From positions 124,001 to 188,000 of the forward strand of contig CAVYPM010000007.1 of NCBI GenBank assembly GCA_963770375.1: 64,000 bases of DNA. Reading direction: 5' to 3'. Origin of the DNA: DASVBE01 sp963770375. Its GTDB lineage: Bacteria > Actinomycetota > Actinomycetes > Streptosporangiales > Streptosporangiaceae. How positions within the stretch are numbered: the stretch's first letter is position 1; the number at the start of each line of letters is the position of its first letter. Both the position numbers and the translations under genes were made by a program. Below, piece after piece: positions 55,403 to 62,135 of this stretch. The notes beneath the pieces were generated by a model. It was not told where the DNA came from, searched no databases, and saw only the letters and a list, made by a program, of their open reading frames with translations.

Positions 55403-55918
55403 ATGATGAGCCGCGTGGTCGCCAGAACCGGACCGGAGGACACCGAACCGCCGGCCCGTGCGCGCGCCCGGCGGGTCGACGATCTCGACCGCCGGATCAT
55501 CAAGATGCTCCAGTCCGACGGGCGGCTGTCCAACACCGAGATCGCCCGGTCGCTGGAGATCACCGAGACCACGGTGCGCAAGCGGATCGCCCGGCTGCTG
55601 GACGAGCGGCTGATCAGCATCGTGGCGGTGCCCACCCCGGAAGCCTCCGGGATGCTGCTGTCGGCCATCCTCGGCGTGTCGGTGGACCTGACCGCGATCC
55701 ACGACGTGGCCGAGACCATCCGCACCTACCCCGAGGTCCGCTACGTCGGGATGTCCGCGGGCCGGTACGACCTGATGGTCGAGGCGTTCTTCACCGACCA
55801 GGAGCACCTGCTCGAGTTCATCACCGGCAAGATCGGCACGCTGCCCGGCATCTCCAGCCTGGAGACGTCGATCATCCTCAAGGTGGTCAAGTTCTCCTAC
55901 GAGTGGGAGATCACCTAG
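55403..55918 (+). CDS. Lrp/AsnC family transcriptional regulator
   Basis: A 171-residue regulator: HTH DDLDRRIIKMLQSDGRLSNT, SLEITETTVRKRIARLLDER and a RAM domain (GVSVDLTAIHDVAETIRTYP, VRYVGMSAGRYDLMVEAFFT). ATG 55403 (or 55406) was chosen over a TTG at 55376; the leader before the HTH is basic. It precedes, on the same strand, an APC permease, an M24 peptidase-fold gene and a sugar-binding-like gene, and is the probable sensor for that set. Confidence 0.88.
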   Translation: MMSRVVARTGPEDTEPPARARARRVDDLDRRIIKMLQSDGRLSNTEIARSLEITETTVRKRIARLLDERLISIVAVPTPEASGMLLSAILGVSVDLTAIHDVAETIRTYPEVRYVGMSAGRYDLMVEAFFTDQEHLLEFITGKIGTLPGISSLETSIILKVVKFSYEWEIT

Positions 55919-55995
55919 CGCAGGCCCCTCCGGTGCGCCCCAGGACGCCCAGATCAATCGAGATCCGGCATCCATCGGGCCCTTCAGAGGCCTAA

Positions 55996-56023
55996 TTGCG
56001 CATCGTCGCGGCTGAAATATTGT
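55996..56023 (+). promoter_or_regulatory. candidate promoter of the APC-M24-PBP operon
   Basis: TTGCGC (55996-56001) and TATTGT (56018-56023), spacer 16, lie 63 bases before the permease start. GTGCGATTC follows. Plausible, unverified. Confidence 0.45.
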
Positions 56024-56086
56024 GCGATTCGAACCCAGCCTCTACCATCCGATCAAGCCAAGCCGGGCTGATCGACGGAGGTCCTG

Positions 56087-57566
56087 GTGACTGACAATCC
56101 AGCCGTGCGGGCCGCGGAAGGCCGCGAGCTCAGTGACAGTGAATACCTGCGGCAGCTCGGCGTTGAGCCCAGGTTCAAGCGGGCGCTCGGCTTCTTCACC
56201 GGAACGCTGTTCGCGGTGGCCTTCCAGGGGCCGACCACCGGCGCCCTGCTGATCACCGGCGCCACCCTCTTCCTCGGCGGCCCGGCGTTCATCTGGGCCA
56301 TCCCGCTGATCTTCGTGCTCCAGCTGCTGCTCGCCGTGACCTGGGCGGAGCTGAGCTCGCACTACCCGCTGACCGGCGGCATCTACCAGTGGGCCCGCGA
56401 GCTCGGCGGCGACTTCCTGGGCTGGATGACCGGCCTGTTCTACGTGGTCGCGATCATCCTGGTCATGCCCGCGGTCGGCACGGTCATGAACGTGGTGCTG
56501 AACGGGGTGTTCACCAGCATTACGGTGACCGAGGGCCATCAGGTGCTCATCGCGATCATCACGATCGTCGCCGCGGCCCTGCTGATAGCCACCAGCGTCC
56601 GCGTGGTCGCCATCCTGAACAGCATCGGCGTGGTGCTCGAGCTGGTCGTGCTGCTCGGCGCGGCGATCGCGCTGCTGTTCCACACCCACCAGTCGCTCTC
56701 CGTGCTCGGCGACACCGGCGGCGTGGAGGGCCACGGCAGCTACCTGTGGCCGTTCCTGGTCGTGATCGCGCTGGTGGTGACCCAGCTGGTGGGCTTCGAG
56801 ACGGCCGGCGCGTTCGCCGAGGAGACCAGGAAGTCCCGGATCAAGCCCAGCCAGGCCATCATCGCGGGCCTGGCCGGCACCGCGCTGATCCTGTTCATCT
56901 TCGACCTGTGCGTGCTGCTGTCGATCCCGAACGTGCCCAAGGCCATGGCCGGGGCCAGCATCGTGCCCGTGATCACCGGGGCGCTGGGCAGCGGGTTCGC
57001 CAAGTTCTTCTTCATCGGCGCGATCGTCTCGGTGTTCAGCACCGGCATCGCCACGCTGGCCACGATCGTCCGGATGATGTACGGCATGGCGCGGAACGGC
57101 CAGCTGCCCGGGTCGGGGTTCCTGACCAGGCTGTCGCCGCGCACCGACGAGCCGCTGGGCACCATCGTGGTGGCCGCGATCCTCTCGATCATCCCGCTGA
57201 TCTTCATCAAGAAGATCGAGGTGCTGGTCGCCGCGATCACCGCGCTGATCATCATCCCGTACATCCTGGTGCTCGGCGCGCTGCTGTTCCGCCGTCTCGG
57301 CGGCTGGCCCAAGGTGTCCGTCCCAGTTCAACCTGGGCCGCTGGGGCCTGCCGATCACGATCGCCGGCCTGATCTGGACCGTGATCATCCTGTGGGACGC
57401 GGCCTGGCCGCGCGAGATCACCAACCCGGACCTCGGGTTCATGCCGGTGATCGAGGACCTGGCCATCGGCACCGCGATCGTCGGGGTGATCTGGTGGTTC
57501 GTGAGCCTGCGCGGCAAACAGGATCCCGAGGGCGCGGCGAAGATTGACCAGGCGGTCAGCGACTGA
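56087..57566 (+). CDS. APC family amino-acid permease (frameshifted in this sequence)
   Basis: About 492 residues, 12 membrane helices. GTG 56087 follows GGAGG. Family features: FFTGTLFAVAFQGPTTGALL in helix 1, AELSSHYPLTGGIYQWAREL between helices 2 and 3, FETAGAFAEETRKSR and RMMYGMARNGQLPG. The frame shifts +1 at the CCC run 57322-57324; removing one C reads KVSVQFNLGRWGLPITIAGL to the end. It is followed after 13 bases by the M24 gene. GABA/basic amino-acid permease-like; the substrate is unknown. Confidence 0.85.
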
Positions 57567-57579
57567 CCAGGCTGACCGG

Positions 57580-58872
57580 ATGAACATCGACGCGGCGCTG
57601 GCCGCGATCGCCAGCCTGGACGGCAGCGGGTTCGACCTGGGCGAGCGCGAGATGGTGTGGCCGGACTTCCCGGTCCATGAGTACCGGCGGCGGTACGCGA
57701 AGCTGGCCGCGCTCATGGACCGGGAGGGATACGACGCCCTCGTGCTCACCCAGGAAGAACCGGTCCGCTACCTCTCCGGGTACAACTCGGTGGTGTGGGC
57801 CGTGGGCCGGTGGCTGCCCACCGTGTTCGTCGCGGCGCGGGACCCGCGCCAGTCGGTCCTGTTCTGCTCCGCGTTCGACGCAGGCTGCGCACAGGGAACG
57901 AGCTGGGCCACGGTCCATCCGTACTCAGTCCAGACGGAGCTGGCCGGACTGGTCACCAGCCATCTGAAGGAGATCGGCGCGGTCCCGGACCGGACCGGCT
58001 ACGAGTACGGTCCCGGGACGTTCATGGCGCTGCCGCAGTACGTGGCCCATCCGATCCTCGCCGCGGGCGCCGGCGCCGCGGCGGCGGCTGGCGCGGCGGG
58101 CGGGCCACGCGACGCCGGCCGGCTGATCTCCGCGCTGCGGATGGTCAAGAGCCCGCTGGAGATCGAGCGGGTCCGCCGGTCGGTGAGCGCGGCGGTGGCC
58201 GGCTACCGGGCCGGGATGGAAGCGGCGCACGCGGGGATGACCGAGAAGGAGCTGGTGGCCGTCATCGGCTCCACCATGTACTCCAGCGGCACCACCGCGG
58301 GCAGCAAGCCGCTGTTCGTCAACTGCGTGTCCGGCCGCCGGCGGTATCCGCTGGTCGACTCCCCCGCCTCGGACAACGTGCTGGCCGACGGCGACGTCGT
58401 GTTCGTGGACGGCGGCGGCGCCAGCGACGGCTACGTGTCGGACATCCTGCGGATCATTGGCATCGGCCCGCTGCGTTCGCAGGACCTGCGCTACGCGGAG
58501 GTCGCGGCCGAGGCCACCCGGGTCATGATCGGCGCGGTCCGGCCCGGGGTCCGCGTGTCCCAGCTGATCGGCGCAGCGTCTGAGTTCGTGCGGTCGGCCG
58601 GGGTGGACGACCCGGTCGGGGTCGTGGCCGGCCACGGCATCGGGCTGGAGCTGTGGGAGCGGCCGATCATTCAGGTGCACGAGGACCCGGACGACGACGT
58701 GGCCGTCGTGCCCGGCATGGTGCTGTGCCTGGAGCCGATCCTGGCCCCGCCGCACCCGGACGGCGGGCTGGCCGGCGTCTTCGTGATCGAGCAGCAGGTC
58801 CTGGTCACGCAGGACGGCTGCGAGGTGCTGTCGGCCGATCTGCCGGCCGAGCTGTGGCGAGCAGGGAGCTAG
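57580..58872 (+). CDS. M24 family metallopeptidase-like protein (Xaa-Pro peptidase/creatinase fold)
   Basis: A 430-residue pita-bread enzyme. N-terminal creatinase-like domain (REGYDALVLTQEEPVRYLSG, PRQSVLFCSAF); C-terminal catalytic domain with metal ligands Asp (VVFVDGGGASDGYVSDI), His (AGHGIGLELWERP), Glu (MVLCLEPIL) and Glu (FVIEQQVLV). All five ligands appear conserved, so hydrolase activity is likely: Xaa-Pro peptide, creatine-type amidine or similar. ATG 57580 lies 13 bases after the permease stop, and the next ATG directly abuts its stop. Confidence 0.88.
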   Translation: MNIDAALAAIASLDGSGFDLGEREMVWPDFPVHEYRRRYAKLAALMDREGYDALVLTQEEPVRYLSGYNSVVWAVGRWLPTVFVAARDPRQSVLFCSAFDAGCAQGTSWATVHPYSVQTELAGLVTSHLKEIGAVPDRTGYEYGPGTFMALPQYVAHPILAAGAGAAAAAGAAGGPRDAGRLISALRMVKSPLEIERVRRSVSAAVAGYRAGMEAAHAGMTEKELVAVIGSTMYSSGTTAGSKPLFVNCVSGRRRYPLVDSPASDNVLADGDVVFVDGGGASDGYVSDILRIIGIGPLRSQDLRYAEVAAEATRVMIGAVRPGVRVSQLIGAASEFVRSAGVDDPVGVVAGHGIGLELWERPIIQVHEDPDDDVAVVPGMVLCLEPILAPPHPDGGLAGVFVIEQQVLVTQDGCEVLSADLPAELWRAGS

Positions 58873-59778
58873 ATGCGCGCGCTGTACGTCAGCCCGATGG
58901 TCTACGGGGCCAACCAGGCCGTCGACGCGATCAGCCACGGGCTGGAAGCCGAGCTGGACGCCCACGGCATCGAGATGCGGGTGGCCTACGCGGACTTCGA
59001 CGAACCGGACTGGAAGGAGCAGGCCGACCGGGCGGTGCGGGCCGGGGCGGACGCGGGCTACGACGCGATCGTGGTGTGGGTCATCGACCCGGACGTGCCC
59101 GCGGACGCGGTCGCCTACGCGCGGGCGAAAGGCGTGCGGGTGGTCAGCTTCGAGCGGCCGCGTTACCCGGTCGAGGCGTCGGTCGTGTACCCGAACTTCA
59201 ACCAGGGCGTCTACATGATGGAGCACCTGGCCACCCTGCTGCCGCCGGGCGGCCGGGTGGCCGTGGTCGGCGGGCCCGACGTGATCGACGACATCGAGCT
59301 GCTGGCCGGGATCCGGCACGGGCTGGACTCGACCGGCCTGGTCCGGGTCAACGACCCGGAGGACCCGCGCTACAAGAACACGACCGACGTGGCCTCGGGC
59401 GGCAAGGAGAAGACGGCCAACCTGCTGGCCGACTTCGCCCAGCTGGATGGCCTGGTGCCGTTCAACGACGAGACCATGCTCGGCGCGGTCGAGGCGCTGC
59501 GCGAGGCGGGCCGGCTCGGCGAGGTCAAGATGGTGTCGCGGAACGGCACGCCGGCCGCGGTCCAGCTCATCAGGGCCGGCATTCACCACGGGACCTGGGA
59601 CATCGACCCGCCGGGCATCGGCCAGTCCGTGGCCAGCCTGGTCGTCAGGAGCGCCACCGAGGACCTCGACGGGCTGTGCGTGTCCAGCCCCGTCGGCCGG
59701 ATGATCACGCCCGACCGGGCCGCGGCCTGGATCCCGTGGCGCGACCGGATCCCGTACCACGACCTCAAGCCGGCCTGA
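58873..59778 (+). CDS. cytosolic type-1 periplasmic-binding-protein-like domain protein
   Basis: A 301-residue protein with the LacI/ribose-binding fold: HGLEAELDAHGIEMRVAYAD, GYDAIVVWVIDPDVPADAVA, RVVSFERPRYPVEASVVYPN and VPFNDETMLGAVEALREAG. It has no signal peptide, lipobox or DNA-binding domain, so it is neither a secreted binding protein nor a repressor. Its ATG directly follows the TAG of the M24 gene, giving one transcription unit with permease and peptidase. It may sense or carry a small ligand in the cytoplasm. Confidence 0.78.
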   Translation: MRALYVSPMVYGANQAVDAISHGLEAELDAHGIEMRVAYADFDEPDWKEQADRAVRAGADAGYDAIVVWVIDPDVPADAVAYARAKGVRVVSFERPRYPVEASVVYPNFNQGVYMMEHLATLLPPGGRVAVVGGPDVIDDIELLAGIRHGLDSTGLVRVNDPEDPRYKNTTDVASGGKEKTANLLADFAQLDGLVPFNDETMLGAVEALREAGRLGEVKMVSRNGTPAAVQLIRAGIHHGTWDIDPPGIGQSVASLVVRSATEDLDGLCVSSPVGRMITPDRAAAWIPWRDRIPYHDLKPA

Positions 59779-59828
59779 CGTCCGAAAGCTTCAAGACATC
59801 GGCGGGCGGCGCGGCTAGCGTCCCGGTC

Positions 59829-60226
59829 ATGAACCTTCAGCTGTCACTCATCGAGCTGGTGGTCGCGGACATGGCCGCGACGCTGGCCTTTTACCGCCGT
59901 CTCGGCCTGGACATCCCGGCCGGCGCCGACCAGCAGCCGCACGTGGACATCGAGATCAAGGGCGGCCTGCGGATCGCCTTTGATACCGAGGACACGATCC
60001 GGTCGTTCGACTCCGGCTGGACCCGCCCGTCCGGCGGGCACCGGGCCGCGCTGGCCTTCGCCTGCGACAGCCCGGCCGAGGTCGACGCGGCCTACGCCGA
60101 GCTGACCGGGCCGGCTACGAGGGCCACCTGGCCCCGTGGGACGCCTTCTGGGGCATGCGTTACGCCGTCGTGCACGACCCCGACGGGACACCGGTCGACC
60201 TGTTCGCCGTGCTCCCTGCCAGCTAA
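59829..60226 (+). CDS. VOC (glyoxalase/bleomycin-resistance-fold) protein (frameshifted in this sequence)
   Basis: About 132 residues: LSLIELVVADMAATLAFYRR, the GGHRAALAFACDSPAEVDAA middle strand, then a -1 shift at GGG 60108-60110; adding one G continues AGYEGHLAPWDAFWGMRYAV VHDPDGTPVDLFAVLPAS to TAA at 60224. The first His/Glu metal-ligand positions of the fold are incomplete (IEL, then MRYAV), so the reaction is uncertain. The 3' end lies in a tandem repeat. Confidence 0.78.
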
Positions 60227-60282
60227 CCGGGCCAGCTAACCGGGCCAGCTAACCGGGCCAGCTAACCGGGCCAGCTAACCGG
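60218..60282. repeat. five perfect tandem copies of a 13-bp unit
   Basis: GCCAGCTAACCGG repeats five times without a mismatch. The first copy holds the TAA of the VOC gene. Because 13 is not a multiple of three, TAA occurs in all three plus-strand frames and TAG in all three minus-strand frames within the array. It stands between convergent genes. A short VNTR born by duplication of the gene end is the simplest origin. Confidence 0.85.
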
Positions 60283-60307
60283 GGCCCGGCGGTCTGACGG
60301 GCCGCGC

Positions 60308-61135
60308 TCAGTGCCCGTGGCCGCCGGCCGCCCCGCCATGACCGCCCGCGTCCGCCGCGTGGGTCGCGGCGTGGACCGCCGCATGCACGGCTGCGTGCGT
60401 TGCCGCGTGAACGGCGGCCTGGGTCGCGGCGTCAACAGCGGCCTGGGTCGCGGCGTCAGCCGCCGCCTGGGTCGCGGCGTTCGCCGCTGCCACCGCGGTG
60501 GCCTGCGCCGCGGCCCGGCTGGCGGCATCGGCCGCCAGGCCCGTGTCCCCGACCGCGTCCGCGATGCCCGCCGGCGCTGGCCCGGCCTCGGCAACCTTCC
60601 CTTCGGCGATCCGCTTGAGCCGGGCGCGCGGTTCACGGTTGGCCAGTCCCCGGTACAAGGCCGCACCCAGCCCGGCCGCGTGGGCCAGGCCGCCCAGTGC
60701 CGCGCCGGCCGTGTCCACCGCTCCCGACGAGCGGGCAATGGCGTCCAGCCGGGCCGCCGCGGCCGCGAGCCGCCCCGGATCGGTGACCTGCCATCGGGTG
60801 CCAAGGAACGCGCGCTCGCTTCGCAGCGCGCCGGCCTCAGTCAGCTTCCCCAGGTACGCCTCGACGATCCCGCGCCGGGGACGGCCGACCCATGCCTTCG
60901 CCTTGGGCGGCCTTCTGGCCTGCACCAGGCTCTCCAGGGCCAGGTCGAGCTCGGCGCTGCCGGCCGGCGCGGCGTCGCGCACCACGATCCTGCCGTCGGC
61001 TATCTCGGCCTTCCCGCGCGCCGCGAGCCGCACCAGCTCGGACCCCGCCAGCGCGATCGCCAGCCGCTGGCCCTGCTGGATCCTCCCGTTCGGCCCGACC
61101 GACAGCAGCGCCAGGTCCTCGCCAAGCGTCTCCAT
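60308..61135 (-). CDS. GPP34 (GOLPH3-like) family phosphoprotein with Ala/His-rich tail
   Basis: A 275-residue protein. The N-terminal 210 residues show the bacterial GPP34 domain: METLGEDLALLSVGPNGRIQ, QRLAIALAGSELVRLAARGK and PRRGIVEAYLGKLTEAGALR, ending in RYKAL-type LGAALYRGLANREPRARLKR. A tail of about 65 residues follows, made of imperfect 4- to 11-residue repeats of Ala with Gln, Asp, Val and Thr, becoming His-rich (HAATHAAVHAA... GGHGH). The tail should be helical and could bind metal. Eukaryotic relatives bind PI4P; the bacterial role is unknown. Confidence 0.8.
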   Translation of the reverse strand: METLGEDLALLSVGPNGRIQQGQRLAIALAGSELVRLAARGKAEIADGRIVVRDAAPAGSAELDLALESLVQARRPPKAKAWVGRPRRGIVEAYLGKLTEAGALRSERAFLGTRWQVTDPGRLAAAAARLDAIARSSGAVDTAGAALGGLAHAAGLGAALYRGLANREPRARLKRIAEGKVAEAGPAPAGIADAVGDTGLAADAASRAAAQATAVAAANAATQAAADAATQAAVDAATQAAVHAATHAAVHAAVHAATHAADAGGHGGAAGGHGH

Positions 61136-61185
61136 GCCCGTGAGCGTAATGTGCGCGCCGCGAGCCAGCCAGGCCGCGGCGGCGG

Positions 61186-61896
61186 TCAGGCGGCGCGGCC
61201 CAGCTCGGCGAGCAGGGAGGTGGGGGTGGTGCCGCTGAGGTCGAGCAGGTCGCGGCTGAGGTGGGCCTGGTCGGCGTAGCCGCAGCCGAACGCGACGTCG
61301 GCGAGCGGGCGGCCGTCCAGGGCGGCGGCCAGGGCCCGGTTCATCCGCAGGATGCGGGCCAGGCGCCGCGGGCCGTAGCCGAACAGCGGCAGGCAGCGGC
61401 GGCGCAGCTGGCGCTCGCTGAGCCCGAGCCGGTCCGCCATCACCGCGACTGGCACGCCGCGACCGGCCATCGCGTGCACCCGCGGGCCGATGGGGTCCAC
61501 GCCGTCGCCGGCCGCGACCGCCTCGGCCACCCAGGCTTCCAGCGCCGCGGCCGGGCCCGCCGGGTCGTCCGCGATCCGCTCGGCCAGCCGCCGGGCCGCG
61601 GCGGACGCCCACACCTCGTCCAGCGCCGGCGACAGACCCGCCAGCCCGGACGCGGGCACGCCGAGCGCGGCGGGCCCGGTGCCCGCGTGGAACCGCAGCG
61701 CGGTGTAGGCCGTGCCCTCCGGGCTGTCGTGCCACCGCGCCACCAGGTCCGGGCCGGCCACGGTCAGCTGGCGGCCGTCCCAGATGAGATCCAGGCAGCC
61801 GTCCGGCAGGATTCGGCTGCGCGCGGGCCTGGTCCGCACGGACCGCTCCCACAGCACCACGCCCGGCACCCCGGCCGGCCGCTCCCGGTAAGCCAT
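61186..61896 (-). CDS. AraC family transcriptional regulator
   Basis: A 236-residue protein with an N-terminal DUF6597-like sensor (RSRILPDGCLDLIWDGRQLT, then YTALRFHAGTGPAALGVPAS) and a C-terminal AraC HTH pair (RQLRRRCLPLFGYGPRRLAR; LADVAFGCGYADQAHLSRDL). FGYGPRRLARILRMNRA is the second-helix signature. It lies upstream of GPP34 on the same strand, 50 bases apart, and is divergent from the FtsX-type gene. The effector is unknown. Confidence 0.88.
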   Translation of the reverse strand: MAYRERPAGVPGVVLWERSVRTRPARSRILPDGCLDLIWDGRQLTVAGPDLVARWHDSPEGTAYTALRFHAGTGPAALGVPASGLAGLSPALDEVWASAAARRLAERIADDPAGPAAALEAWVAEAVAAGDGVDPIGPRVHAMAGRGVPVAVMADRLGLSERQLRRRCLPLFGYGPRRLARILRMNRALAAALDGRPLADVAFGCGYADQAHLSRDLLDLSGTTPTSLLAELGRAA

Positions 61897-62135
61897 CCCC
61901 CCATCATGCCCCGGTGGTCTGACATCATCGCCGCGTTAGCGCCCGGGGGCCCGTTGCGCCATCTACCGCAGGCTCGCTGACCAGCATGAGCGGATATCGT
62001 GATGTGCCGGTTCCGGTGGGCCGTTACGGCCGGGGTGGGGCTGCCTGGCCGGCGAAGGTTCGTGCTGTCCCCCGCGCGGAGAGCCTTGCGGTGGCGCAGA
62101 ATCGGCTGAGATACGAGCGGGATGGGGGGCACTGG
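61897..62135. other. divergent region before the FtsX-like gene
   Basis: The FtsX frame is open upstream to an ATG at 61986, which would add 50 polar residues (MSGYRDVPVPVGRYGRGGAA...); GGGGGG before ATG 62136 and the membrane start favour the shorter gene. No clear operator or hairpin is seen. Confidence 0.45.

Noticed and set aside
54767..55975. 402-codon minus-strand frame spanning cutinase start and the Lrp gene
   Set aside because: It crosses two well-supported genes and an operator region and has shadow-like composition.
60218..60282. Possible origin iterons or CRISPR repeats
   Set aside because: The 13-bp units abut without spacers, there is no replication gene nearby, and the first unit is simply the end of the VOC gene.
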